Assembly (NCBI GenBank): GCA_041918615.1
Contig: JAYRVH010000047.1
Span: 1 to 64,000 of the forward strand
Reading direction: 5' to 3'
Origin: JAEUJM01 sp041918615
GTDB lineage: Bacteria > Actinomycetota > Acidimicrobiia > Acidimicrobiales > DATDAH01
DNA length: 64,000 bases
In this document: positions 40,741 through 49,695 of the stretch, piece after piece
Layout of the letters: every line of letters begins with the position of its first letter
Numbering within the stretch: position 1 is the first letter of the stretch
Notes under the pieces: model-generated
What the model was told of the DNA's origin: nothing
What the model saw: the letters and a program-made list of their open reading frames with translations, nothing else
The model's database searches: none
Program-made: the position numbers and the translations under genes

Positions 40741-42390
40741 TCAGGTGCGCTCGACGCAGTGCTGGAGCTCGCCAAAGGCGTCGATCGGCAGGTCGGGCAC
40801 CTTGGCCAGGTGCGCGAGCACGAGGCACAGCCCGAGGTAGGTGTGCAGCGCCTCGTCGTTGACGGCGTCCCGAATCCGCAGCCACACCCGTTCGCTGGCG
40901 GCGGGGTCGCGCGGGTCCTCCTCGATGTCACGGATCGCCTCGATGACCTGACGGACCGCTCCCGCCGCCAGACGGCGCTCGCGTGCGCTCTTCAGGCGGA
41001 AGGGGTACGCCTTACGCTTGCGCAGCACCCACTCGGCCATCTCGAGGTAGGCGACGAGTTGGGCGGCAATGCCGCTCAGCGCCGTCCCGAGCGCCGCCGC
41101 GTCGCCGCCGAACGGAGGACCGGCGAGCACCTCGACGAAGCTGGCGCACCGCTTCCAGGGCTCGCCGGGGTCGTCCGGGCCGGCCGCACCCGGCACCCCC
41201 GCCAGGTCGCGTCCCTCCTCACGCGCCCGTTCGACGAGTGCACGCCGGATGAGGACCGGGTCGTGGTACTGCTGGCGGATGCGGGCCCGTCGCTCACGCT
41301 CCTTGCGACCCCAGCGGCGCCGCGTCCGGACCGGCTCGCCGGGTGGTCGGAGCACCCGCTCGGTGCCGACGTGGACCCCCCACTTCTCGAACCGGGCCGA
41401 CGCCACCGGGTCACCGGCGATCAGGTACCGGTCGGCGGTCACCGAGAGCTCGAGGGCGGCCCGGAAGCCGGCATCGCCGACGGTGGGGGCCCCGAACGTG
41501 TGCAGGTGCACGTTGTCCCACGGCCACGTGCGCCAACCGACCTCACCGGTGGAGCGCGCCCGCGCCGAGCCCTCGGGCGCCGCCAGCACCATGGCGGCGG
41601 TGAAGTGCGTCGCCAGTGCCCCGCCGAGGCTGTGGCCGCTCACGTGGATCGCCCGCGGGGGCCCGGGCCGGTCGACGGCGTCGAGGCACTTCACGATGTT
41701 CGGGAGCGACGCGGCCATGCTCCGTGCGAACCCGCGGCTCGACCGGCCGGTCGCCGAGATCGCCGGGTCCTCGACCTGCTGCCAGAGGTCCATGGCCGTC
41801 GTCCAGTCGGGGTTCCCCTGCCCGGCGACGAGCCCCCGGATCGCCGACCGCACCACCCAACCGCTCCGACTGCCGCGGAACACGACGTGCACGTCGTAGT
41901 CGGCGGTGCCGGGCACCTCGTGGACCAGCACGAAGCCGAGGAAGCTCCCGTGGCCCTGCCGACGCTTCACCGCACCGGTGAGGCCCTCGAAGCAGTACAG
42001 CTCGTCGGGCCGCTCGGACGAGTCGCCACGTTCGCGCGACAACAGCGCGACCTCGCCCCCGTGGGACGTGGCCAGGAACACGGTGCCGACCCGACCCGCG
42101 ATCTGGCGGGGCGCGTCGAACACCGCCCACCCGCCGTCACGCTCGGGCTTCACGAAGCACGGCCGCACGGGGCCCAGTCGGCGGAGGTCGGTGAGGATCG
42201 GGTCGAGGTGGGTCGGTACCTGCCGCTCGGCGAAGCGCCGGCGGGCCCGCCCGAGGAACGTGTCGCGGCGACTCGTCCACTTGCGAGCCATCTGTTCGCT
42301 GTAGGGGTCCATGGGCCACAGCAGGGTCTGGGTGTACAGCTGGTAGGACAGGATGCACAGGTCGAGTTGGTAGACGCTCTGCTCGTACAC
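40741..42390 (-). CDS. Class 3 lipase family protein
   Basis: A 549-residue alpha/beta hydrolase of the lipase class 3 type. The nucleophile elbow is IHVSGHSLGGALATHFTAAM near residue 245, with FGAPTVGDAGFRAALEL after it, as in fungal-type triacylglycerol lipases. The Asp/His partners lie in IAGDPVASARFEKWGVHVG. No signal peptide is seen. Residues about 360-549 form a separate, mostly helical region of unknown role. GAGGAGG just before GTG 42390 fixes the start. Confidence 0.85.
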   Translation of the reverse strand: MYEQSVYQLDLCILSYQLYTQTLLWPMDPYSEQMARKWTSRRDTFLGRARRRFAERQVPTHLDPILTDLRRLGPVRPCFVKPERDGGWAVFDAPRQIAGRVGTVFLATSHGGEVALLSRERGDSSERPDELYCFEGLTGAVKRRQGHGSFLGFVLVHEVPGTADYDVHVVFRGSRSGWVVRSAIRGLVAGQGNPDWTTAMDLWQQVEDPAISATGRSSRGFARSMAASLPNIVKCLDAVDRPGPPRAIHVSGHSLGGALATHFTAAMVLAAPEGSARARSTGEVGWRTWPWDNVHLHTFGAPTVGDAGFRAALELSVTADRYLIAGDPVASARFEKWGVHVGTERVLRPPGEPVRTRRRWGRKERERRARIRQQYHDPVLIRRALVERAREEGRDLAGVPGAAGPDDPGEPWKRCASFVEVLAGPPFGGDAAALGTALSGIAAQLVAYLEMAEWVLRKRKAYPFRLKSARERRLAAGAVRQVIEAIRDIEEDPRDPAASERVWLRIRDAVNDEALHTYLGLCLVLAHLAKVPDLPIDAFGELQHCVERT

Positions 42391-42435
42391 CTGGCCTCCT
42401 CGCTCTCCCGGGCACAGCGTGCCACCACTCGCGCC

Positions 42436-42441
42436 TAACGT
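42436..42441 (+). promoter_or_regulatory. Candidate -10 box before amidase gene
   Basis: TAACGT ends 8 bases before ATG 42450; no ribosome-binding site in between. Confidence 0.38.
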
Positions 42442-42449
42442 CCCGCAAC

Positions 42450-43838
42450 ATGGATCAAGAACCCTGGCAGGGCGACACCGTCTCACTCGTCGAGGCCTTC
42501 CGGGCAGGTGAGCGATCACCGGTCGAAGAGGTGGAGGCCACCCTCGCCGCGATCGAGGCATCCGACCTGAACGCGGTCTGCTTCACCGACCCCGAAGCGG
42601 CGCTCGACGCCGCTCGCGGCGCCGACGTGCACCTGCCCTTCGGCGGTGTGCCCATCGGCGTCAAGGAGCTCGACACCGTGAAGGGCTGGCCCGACACCCA
42701 TGCGTCGGTGCCCTTCGCCGACGAGATCGGCCGGTTCACCTCGACCTACATCGAGCGGCTGGCGACGGCGGGCGCGATCCTCACGGCCCAGACCACGGCC
42801 TCGGAGTTCGGCGGCGTGAACCAGACCTTCACCAAGCTCCACGGCGCCACCCGGAACCCGTGGGACCCGGAGCGGACACCGGGCGGCTCGTCGGGCGGTA
42901 GTGCCGCGGCGGTGGCGGGGGGACTCGTCACCATCGCCACCGGTGGCGACGGCGGCGGTTCGATCCGGATCCCGGCGGGCTTCACGGGCCTCTTCGGTCT
43001 CAAGTGCACCTGGGGGCGACTCCCCCGCGGCCCCCAGGCCGGCCCAGGAAACCTCACCGCGGTGCCGGGCTGTCTCAGCCGCTCGGTCCGGGACACCGCC
43101 CGCTGGTTCGACGTCGCCAACGGCTTCGACGCCCACGACCCGCTGAGTCTGCCGCGGGTCGAAGGATGGGAGGACGGACTCGGGACGTTCCGCGACGACC
43201 TGGCCGGGATGTCCGCCGTGATCGCCCCCGACCTCGGCAGTGCGGTGGTCGCGCCGGAGACGGTCGAACTGGTGACCGAGGCCGCCGAGTGGCTGATCGG
43301 GGCCGCGGGCCTCACCCGGCGGCAGGTCGCGGTCGCCGTTCCGCCCATGGGCGGTGCCTGGAGCGTCACGGGCGCCGTCGGCCTGGTCGAGACCCTCGGC
43401 GACCGTTGGCCGGACTGCGCCGGCGACCTCACCGGCCCCATGCGGGTGGGCGTGCAGCACGCGATCGAGCACTACGACGTCGAGGCCGCAGTGCGGGCGG
43501 AGCGGCGGCGGGTGCAGCTCAACGAGGTGATGGCCGACCTCTTCGACCAGGTCGACATCGTGTTCGCAGCCACCAACCCCGACGTCGCCTTCGCCGCCGA
43601 CGGGCGCCTGCCCAGCACCTTCGGCGGGCTCGAGGCCAAGCCCATCAACAACGGGGCGCTCACCATCCCCTCGAACGTCTACGGCAACCCCGCCGTGTCG
43701 ATCCCCATCGGCCTCAACGCGGACGGCCTGCCCGTCGGCCTCCAGGTGCTCGCCGGCCACCATCGCGAGCAGCTGTTGCTCGACCTGGCCCTCCTCGTGG
43801 AGCGCGAGCGCCCCTGGCCGCTCGTCGCACCCACCTGA
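42450..43838 (+). CDS. Amidase signature family protein
   Basis: A 462-residue amidase of the Ser-cisSer-Lys type. The catalytic Lys is in GGVPIGVKELDTVKG, the cis-Ser and nucleophile region is RTPGGSSGGSAAAVAGGLV with TGGDGGGSIRIPAGFTGLFG. It hydrolyses an amide to acid and ammonia; substrate unknown (the GatA-specific context is absent). The stop lies within a tandem heptamer repeat. Confidence 0.9.
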   Translation: MDQEPWQGDTVSLVEAFRAGERSPVEEVEATLAAIEASDLNAVCFTDPEAALDAARGADVHLPFGGVPIGVKELDTVKGWPDTHASVPFADEIGRFTSTYIERLATAGAILTAQTTASEFGGVNQTFTKLHGATRNPWDPERTPGGSSGGSAAAVAGGLVTIATGGDGGGSIRIPAGFTGLFGLKCTWGRLPRGPQAGPGNLTAVPGCLSRSVRDTARWFDVANGFDAHDPLSLPRVEGWEDGLGTFRDDLAGMSAVIAPDLGSAVVAPETVELVTEAAEWLIGAAGLTRRQVAVAVPPMGGAWSVTGAVGLVETLGDRWPDCAGDLTGPMRVGVQHAIEHYDVEAAVRAERRRVQLNEVMADLFDQVDIVFAATNPDVAFAADGRLPSTFGGLEAKPINNGALTIPSNVYGNPAVSIPIGLNADGLPVGLQVLAGHHREQLLLDLALLVERERPWPLVAPT

Positions 43839-43866
43839 CACCTGACACCTGACACCTGACGCCTGA
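43832..43866 (+). repeat. Five-copy tandem heptamer at amidase 3' end
   Basis: CACCTGA is repeated four times (43832-43859) followed by a CGCCTGA variant. Since the unit is 7 bases, successive TGA triplets fall in all three frames. The first is the amidase stop codon. Confidence 0.85.
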
Positions 43867-43892
43867 CGCCCGGGGCGCCTGGGGCGCCGGCA

Positions 43893-45590
43893 TCAGGGCC
43901 GGGGCGACCTCGTGTCGGCGCGCAAGGCGCGGCCCATGCGGAACAGCCCCCCGAAGACGCCGGGCAGGCCCAGCAACGCACCCTTGAGGTCACGGCCGAT
44001 CGACACGCGATAGGTGCTCGGCCGTGGCCCGACCCGGTCGGGCATCCAGCACGAGTGGAGCATCAGGTTCGGGTTGAACGTCGGCGAGGTGGCCCGGGCC
44101 AACGGACCGGCCTCGATGTGGTTCGCGTCGAAGACCTGGACCTCCTTCGGCCCGTCGCGGTGAACCACCACCACCACATAGCCGTCGTCGGGGTCGGTGG
44201 CCCGGGCCCGCGGGACGAAGGTGGGCGGCGAGGGGAACGCGCCCGCCTCGTACGAGAACACCTCGGCCACCTTCATCGACTCGAGGTCGATCCGGGCGAG
44301 CGAGCCGGGCACGGCCGAGTGGGGCAGGTCCGCGGGGGCGACGACGCCGTCGGCGGCATGGCCGTACAGGCGCCACCAGTCCTCGGGCACCAGGTCGGGG
44401 TCGAAGCCGACACCGCCATACCAGAGCTGACGCTGATGGGCGCGGGCTTCCGGCCGGTAGGTGTCGGTGGTCGCCAGAACCCCACCCCACACACGCTCCT
44501 CGTCGACAGCGACCTCGGACTCGACGACCTCGCCCGTCGTCGGGTCGACGACGTAGCGACCCACGACCGAAGGCTGGAGCGCCAGCGCGATGAGGCCCTC
44601 GTAGTTCGGGTCGATCGCGGCGCCGTTGCGGTGGTCGATCGAGTCACGGGTCATGGTGAGCATCAGGTCGGTGAGGGGGATCTGCTGCAGCACCACCCGG
44701 AGGAGCCCGTCGACCTCGTCATGGTCGACGTAGAGGTGGCCCGTGGGCATCGGGATGCGGACCTCGGTGGCCGCCACCGTTCCCCCCGCCGGAGTGGTGC
44801 GCAGGTCGTCCTTGGCCACGATCCAGAGCTTGGTGTGGTCCTGGTTGCGCTGCGTGCGCTCGCCCCCCGCGAAGGTCGTGGGCTCGACGACGAAGGGGAG
44901 GTCGGAGAAGACCACGTGATGCCGCGTGGCCTTGATGTCGTGGATCGAGTCGAACGGCGACATGCCACCGACCCTCCAGCGCTGCACCGGGCCGTCGAGC
45001 CCCCATCGGGCGACGAAGGTGTCGGCGGCCTCGCCGGGTGGGCTGATCTGGGTGTAGTTGATGAAGTAGAGGGCGTGCTCGTCGAAGTCGGGCGCCGGGT
45101 GGGCGGCGACCGCGCACAGGGGCTCGAGCAGCCCCGGGGCGGCCTGGAGCCACTCGTCGTTGCCGCCGACGGGAGTGAGGAAGCGGAGCGTCTCGGGGTC
45201 GACCTCGACCGGCCTCCCGGCGTCGTAGCCCACGAAGAGCCGACCGTCGATCGGCTGGACGTTGGTGTTGGCCATGTTCGTCACGCCGAACGGCGACAGC
45301 TCCATGAACTGCACCTTCTTGAAGAGGAAGGGCAGGCGGCGGCGCAGGCGGTTCACCGGCGAGTCGACCCGGCGGTGCTCGACCCGCAGCCGCCCGTCGG
45401 CGTCGGGGGTGAGATGGATCTTCTCGAGCAGGCCGTGCTCGCCGAACCAGTGACCGCCGGGGCGGCGCTTGTCGGGGCCGACCACGAAGACGGCACCCTC
45501 GACATCGGTGGGCCAGTGGCCGTCGACGACCGACAGCCGGTGGTCGCGCTCGCCCTGGCCCCAGAAGAGGTTCTTGGTCAGTGTCGCCAT
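43893..45590 (-). CDS. Carotenoid oxygenase family protein
   Basis: A 565-residue seven-bladed propeller Fe(II) dioxygenase (carotenoid or stilbene cleavage). Iron-ligand histidine contexts are VAAHPAPDFDEHAL, DSIHDIKATRHHVVFSDLP, GHLYVDHDEVDG and the C-terminal MLHSCWMPDR. It opens with LSVVDGHWPTDVEGAVFVVG and shows EVEVDPETLRFL-type strands. It could cleave carotenoids, apocarotenoids or lignin-derived stilbenes. CGAGGA precedes ATG 45590. It follows a P450 gene in the same direction with 87 bases between. Confidence 0.88.
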   Translation of the reverse strand: MATLTKNLFWGQGERDHRLSVVDGHWPTDVEGAVFVVGPDKRRPGGHWFGEHGLLEKIHLTPDADGRLRVEHRRVDSPVNRLRRRLPFLFKKVQFMELSPFGVTNMANTNVQPIDGRLFVGYDAGRPVEVDPETLRFLTPVGGNDEWLQAAPGLLEPLCAVAAHPAPDFDEHALYFINYTQISPPGEAADTFVARWGLDGPVQRWRVGGMSPFDSIHDIKATRHHVVFSDLPFVVEPTTFAGGERTQRNQDHTKLWIVAKDDLRTTPAGGTVAATEVRIPMPTGHLYVDHDEVDGLLRVVLQQIPLTDLMLTMTRDSIDHRNGAAIDPNYEGLIALALQPSVVGRYVVDPTTGEVVESEVAVDEERVWGGVLATTDTYRPEARAHQRQLWYGGVGFDPDLVPEDWWRLYGHAADGVVAPADLPHSAVPGSLARIDLESMKVAEVFSYEAGAFPSPPTFVPRARATDPDDGYVVVVVHRDGPKEVQVFDANHIEAGPLARATSPTFNPNLMLHSCWMPDRVGPRPSTYRVSIGRDLKGALLGLPGVFGGLFRMGRALRADTRSPRP

Positions 45591-45677
45591 GGTGTCCTCG
45601 TGTGAACGGTTCTCCGCCTGCCGTCGTGCGATGAACAGTGTTCACCCAACGGGCGCCGACCGCAAGCCGTGACTGCT

Positions 45678-46955
45678 TCAGCGCAGGGTGTAGTGGACCG
45701 GCAGGTGCTTCACGCCGCTCACGAAGTGGGCGCTGGACCATTGGGGCTCGCCCGCGAAGTCGATCGTGTCGACCCGCTCGAGCACTTTGGTGAGCAGGGT
45801 GCGGACCTCGCGGCGCGCCACCTGCGAGCCGAGGCAGTAGTGCACGCCGAGGCCGAACGACAGGAGCTTGTCGGCGTCGGGCCGGTGCACGTCGAAGCGC
45901 ATGGGGTCGACGAACACCTCGTCGTCTCGGTTGGCCGACGGGTACGACGTGAGCACCACGTCTCCCTTCGCTATCCGGGTGCCGCCGAGGTCGACGTCCT
46001 CCTGGGCCCAACGGAAGAAGCTGCGCACCGGGCTGGTCCAGCGGATCATCTCCTCCGCGGCGTTGACGGCGAGGTCGGGATCCGCCTGCACCGAGCGCAA
46101 CTGGTCGGGGTGGCGGAGCAACTGCTCGAGACCACCGGACAGGGCGAACGACGTGGTGTCATGGCCGGCGGTGGCCACGATGATGTAGTACCAGAGCAGC
46201 TCGGTCTCGCCGAGCGGAGCGCCGTCCACCTCGCCGTTGGCCAGCACCGTCGCCAGGTCGTCGGTGGGGTGTGCCCGCCGCTCGGCGGTGAGGGCCTCGA
46301 AGTAGGCCCTGAACTTCTGGAGGGAGCCGGCGAGCAGGTCGAACGGGTCCGCGAAGTCGCCGAGGTACTCGGGGTCGCCGGCGCCGAACAGGCCCTGGGT
46401 CAGCTCGAGCATGAGGCGCTCGTCGGTCTGCGGCACCCCGAAGATGCTCATGATCACGCGGAGGGTGAACGGAACGGCGATGTCCTGGGCGAAGTCGCAC
46501 TCGCCGCCGAAGTCGGCCAGCTTGTCGGCGAACTCGTCGGCGATGGCGTCGATGGCCGGCTGGAGGCCCCGCACGGCGGCGGGCTTGAACCAGTCGTTCG
46601 TCACCTGCCGGTACTTCTGGTGCACGGGGCCGTGCAGGTGCACCAGGGTCCTCGGCAGCTCGAACCCCATGGCCTGCAACATGTCGTAGGTGATGTCGGG
46701 GCCCGGCGCCGAGCGCTGGGTGTTCCAGAACACGTCGCTCCGCCGAGACACCTCGAACACGTCGGCGTGCCTGGTGATCGCCCAGAACGACGGCCACCCC
46801 TCCTCCTCCACCCGCAGCACCGGCGTGTCCCGCCGGATCTCGGCCGCGACCTCGTGCCAGTGCTCCATGTCCTCGAAGGCCGAGGGCGTGATGAAGATCA
46901 GGCCCCGCGGGTCGGTGCTGACGGTGTCGGTGATGGTGGCCTCCTCGGCGATCAA
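45678..46955 (-). CDS. Cytochrome P450
   Basis: A 425-residue soluble P450 monooxygenase. The I-helix motif is ATAGHDTTSFALSG, the ExxR motif is in AAEEMIRWTSPV, and the heme-Cys loop is SFGLGVHYCLGSQVARREV. The sequence AANRDDEVF-type region (SYPSANRDDEVFVDPMRFD) is typical of actinobacterial class I enzymes. It needs separate ferredoxin and reductase, which are not in the window. TTG 46955 is the best start. The adjacent carotenoid oxygenase suggests a terpenoid or aromatic substrate, though a sterol is possible given the catabolic genes elsewhere. Confidence 0.9.
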   Translation of the reverse strand: MIAEEATITDTVSTDPRGLIFITPSAFEDMEHWHEVAAEIRRDTPVLRVEEEGWPSFWAITRHADVFEVSRRSDVFWNTQRSAPGPDITYDMLQAMGFELPRTLVHLHGPVHQKYRQVTNDWFKPAAVRGLQPAIDAIADEFADKLADFGGECDFAQDIAVPFTLRVIMSIFGVPQTDERLMLELTQGLFGAGDPEYLGDFADPFDLLAGSLQKFRAYFEALTAERRAHPTDDLATVLANGEVDGAPLGETELLWYYIIVATAGHDTTSFALSGGLEQLLRHPDQLRSVQADPDLAVNAAEEMIRWTSPVRSFFRWAQEDVDLGGTRIAKGDVVLTSYPSANRDDEVFVDPMRFDVHRPDADKLLSFGLGVHYCLGSQVARREVRTLLTKVLERVDTIDFAGEPQWSSAHFVSGVKHLPVHYTLR

Positions 46956-47103
46956 CTCGATGCTAGGTCGTGCCCGGCGACCCCTGGACCGACCTGCAGG
47001 GTCGGCGCGACCGACCTGGGGACATTGGGCGACACAGGCGGGCGGCGAAGTAGGGCCCAAGGCCCCTGTTCTCTCCGCCGCGGTGTTGCGAGAGTGGCGG
47101 GCG

Positions 47104-48318
47104 ATGAGCGACTCTCGCGCCGGCCCCCCCAGCGGCCCGCCGCCCGGTCCCCATGGACCGACGCCCGGATTCCCCCCGCCCCCGTCCCCCCCGGCCACCA
47201 CGCCCGGCCCGGCCGCGGGCCCGTCACCCGGTCCGGCATCGGGGTCGGGGCCGGGCAGGATCACCGTGAGGGTGATCGTCACCGCGCTGGCAGTCGTGGC
47301 GCTCGTCGCGGGCGGCGCCATCGGCGCGGTGCTGCTCCTCGGTGACGACGACGCCGGTGCGACCGAGGTCACCCTCGAGCCCGTCGACTCGACCGGCGAC
47401 AACCCGTTCATGGCCTCCGTCGGCGAGGACCAGCCTGACCTCACGCCTCCTCCCCGGAGCGGCGGCGCCTTCGCCGGCGACACCGCCGGCCTCTACGGGG
47501 GCACCACCGACGAGACCAGCTGCGACCCCGCCCGAATGGTGTCGTTCCTCGCCGGACACCCGTCCGAGGCCGCAGCCTGGGCCGGGGTGCTCGATGTCGA
47601 GGTGGCCGAGATCGAGACGTACGTGGGCACCCTCACGCCGGTCGTGCTCCGGTCCGACACAGCGGTCACCAACCACGGCTTCCGCAACGGCGAGGCCACG
47701 GCCTTCCAGGCGGTGCTGCAGGCGGGCACCGCTGTGTTGGTCGACCGCAACGGCGTGCCGGTCGTCAAGTGCGGGTGCGGCAACCCGCTCCTGGCGCCTG
47801 CGCAGGCCGCCGGGGCCCACTACCGGGGGCAGCGGTGGCCGAACTTCGACGACGCGCAGATCACGGTCGTCCGGCAGGCCGACGTGGACATCGACATCTT
47901 CATCCTCGTCGACGTGGTGACGGGCGACCCCTTCGGCCGGCCGCCCGGGACGGACGGCAGCCAGGACGGCCCCGCACCCGACGACGACGTCACCCCCACG
48001 ACGACCGCGGGCACGTCGCCGGGCACGACGCCCACCACCAGCGCCAACCCCGGCGCCACCTACGACGGCGTCTACCAGGTCACCGCCCAGGGCTGCGACC
48101 TCACGTCGTTCACCCTCACCGTCGCCGGATCCACGGTGAGCCTCGGCGGCGTCCCCGGCCAGGCCGAGGCGTATGAAGGCTCCGTCCAGCCCGATGGGTC
48201 GTTCTCCATCGCCGACGCCACGGGCGGGCTCTTCGGGCGGTTCGACGGCCAGTCGGTTTCGGGTGACATGCAGGGGACCGGCTGTACCGGCACCTTCCAG
48301 GGGCAACGCACCGGCTGA
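47104..48318 (+). CDS. DUF6777 domain membrane-anchored protein
   Basis: A 404-residue protein with a Pro/Gly-rich cytoplasmic N-terminus, one membrane helix (VIVTALAVVALVAGGAIGAVLLL) and an exported DUF6777 domain. Its hallmarks are GLYGGTTDETSCDPARMVSF, LTPVVLRSDTAVTNHGFRNG, FQAVLQAGTAVLVDRNGVPV and VKCGCGNPLLAP, with a probable disulfide. A Thr-rich linker leads to a small C-terminal beta domain (GVYQVTAQGCDLTSFTLTV). The family is largely actinobacterial and of unknown function. Confidence 0.85.
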   Translation: MSDSRAGPPSGPPPGPHGPTPGFPPPPSPPATTPGPAAGPSPGPASGSGPGRITVRVIVTALAVVALVAGGAIGAVLLLGDDDAGATEVTLEPVDSTGDNPFMASVGEDQPDLTPPPRSGGAFAGDTAGLYGGTTDETSCDPARMVSFLAGHPSEAAAWAGVLDVEVAEIETYVGTLTPVVLRSDTAVTNHGFRNGEATAFQAVLQAGTAVLVDRNGVPVVKCGCGNPLLAPAQAAGAHYRGQRWPNFDDAQITVVRQADVDIDIFILVDVVTGDPFGRPPGTDGSQDGPAPDDDVTPTTTAGTSPGTTPTTSANPGATYDGVYQVTAQGCDLTSFTLTVAGSTVSLGGVPGQAEAYEGSVQPDGSFSIADATGGLFGRFDGQSVSGDMQGTGCTGTFQGQRTG

Positions 48319-48347
48319 ACCCCGGCGCGAACGAAGCAGGCCGCCGG

Positions 48348-49109
48348 CTACGGGATGCCGCCATCGACGCGAAGCGTGGCCCCGCTCGTGTAACTCGACG
48401 CGTCGGAGGCGAGATACAGGGCCGCTCCCGCGATCTCGTGCGGCTCGCCGCCACGTCGGAGGGCGTGGCGCTGCACCTCGATGTCGAACGCGTCCATGTC
48501 CCACCCGGCACTCACGTCGGTGAAGAAGGGTCCGGCCATCAACGTGTTCACCCGCACCGAGGGCCCGTAGGCAGAGGCGAAGGCCTCGGTCATGGCATTG
48601 AGGCCGGCCTTCGCCGCGGCGTAGGGAATGAAGGCCGGGTTCGGGCGGATGGAGCCGGTGCTGCTGACGTTGATGATCGAGCCCCCACCGTCAGCCACCA
48701 TGCGCGGCCCGACCAGCGAGCAGAGCCGGAAGGGACCCTTGAGGTTGAGGTTGACCACGCTGTCCACGAACTGCTCGGACACGGCGCCGAGGTCGTCGTA
48801 CACCGGCGACATGCCGGCGTTGTTGACGAGCACGTCGACCCGACCGAACCGGTCGTAGGCGGCGTCGACGAGAATCGGGATCTCGTCCCAATGGCCCAGG
48901 TGACACGCGTGGGCGAGCGCGGCGCGACCGGTGCCCTCCTCGACCTCGCGGGCGACCCGCTGACAACTGTCGAGCTTCCGGCTGGTGATGACGACGTCTG
49001 CCCCCGCAGCGGCGAACGCCAAGACCATCTCGCGTCCGAGGCCCCGGCTCCCGCCGGTGACGAGCGCGACCCGGCCGCTCAGATCGAACCGCTCCGCCGG
49101 CGTGGGCAC
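48348..49109 (-). CDS. SDR family oxidoreductase
   Basis: A 253-residue classical short-chain dehydrogenase. VALVTGGSRGLGREMVLAFA binds the cofactor, VDVLVNNAGMSPVYDDLG and INVSSTGSIRPNPAFIPYAAAKAGL carry the catalytic Ser and YxxxK, and LRVDGGIP ends it. ITSRK after the second strand suggests NADP. GTG 49109 was chosen because upstream in-frame sequence is low-complexity Arg/Gly repeats (RRTGDWRTGDRR). Confidence 0.88.
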   Translation of the reverse strand: MPTPAERFDLSGRVALVTGGSRGLGREMVLAFAAAGADVVITSRKLDSCQRVAREVEEGTGRAALAHACHLGHWDEIPILVDAAYDRFGRVDVLVNNAGMSPVYDDLGAVSEQFVDSVVNLNLKGPFRLCSLVGPRMVADGGGSIINVSSTGSIRPNPAFIPYAAAKAGLNAMTEAFASAYGPSVRVNTLMAGPFFTDVSAGWDMDAFDIEVQRHALRRGGEPHEIAGAALYLASDASSYTSGATLRVDGGIP

Positions 49110-49682
49110 CCGGTCCTCGGTGGCGCCGGCGCGTCGCACGTCGGCTCGTGGGTCATCCGTCGCCGGATCGTCGACCTCCCGCCGACCGACCGTTCGCCGG
49201 CCGCCGGCGCGCCGGTCGCCCGTGCGCCAGTCACCTGTGCGCCGCTCCGCCAGTCGACGGTCGCTCACGGGCACGACGTCGCGGGGTCCGCCACGGCCAT
49301 GAGCCCGAGCGCGAACACCGCGTTCCGGGACCCCCCGGTGGGGCGCCCCACCGTCATCGTGGCACCGTCGCACGGCCCCGGGCGCGTCCATCCACCGGCT
49401 GAGCCGGCAATGCCCGGCACGGCCCCTTGTCGACCTGGTCGACCCCTTCGACCGCCCCGGTCACCGCACTCACGCTGCGCACAGTAGCCACATCGGACTT
49501 CCTGACGGCCGGGAGGCGGACGAGCTCGCCGATCGGGGTGGGGACGCGGACGGTCACCGCTTGGTCAGCGGCGTGCGGTCCTCACCGGTGCCATCGTCGG
49601 ACCGCAGGAAGGTGGCAGTCGGTATGGCACGGAAATCACACTAAATAGGCTGATAGCTCTCGATCCTGCGACCACCGGTGGC
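49110..49682. other. Intergenic low-complexity stretch
   Basis: About 570 bases with no confident gene. The first part (49150-49300) has short direct repeats such as CGCCAGTC at 49225 and 49248 and reads as Arg/Gly-rich in reverse. A reverse 67-codon frame (GTG 49557) begins VTVRVPTPIGELVRLPAVRK but is not recognisable and is left uncalled. The last 80 bases are unusually AT-rich and hold the promoter of the HNH gene. Confidence 0.4.
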
Positions 49683-49688
49683 TATTAT
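49683..49688 (+). promoter_or_regulatory. Candidate -10 box (leaderless start of HNH gene)
   Basis: TATTAT ends 7 bases before ATG 49696 within a locally AT-rich stretch, favouring this ATG over GTG 49678. Confidence 0.48.
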
Positions 49689-49695
49689 CGAACAC

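Noticed and set aside
40741..42390. Lipase C-terminal region as a separate effector domain
   Set aside because: The region is helical but has no motif I recognise; no secretion signal or neighbouring secretion genes support an effector role.
49354..49557. 67-codon reverse ORF beginning VTVRVPTPIGEL
   Set aside because: Slight resemblance to the first strand of MoaD-type proteins only; the rest does not fit and no promoter or ribosome-binding site is seen.
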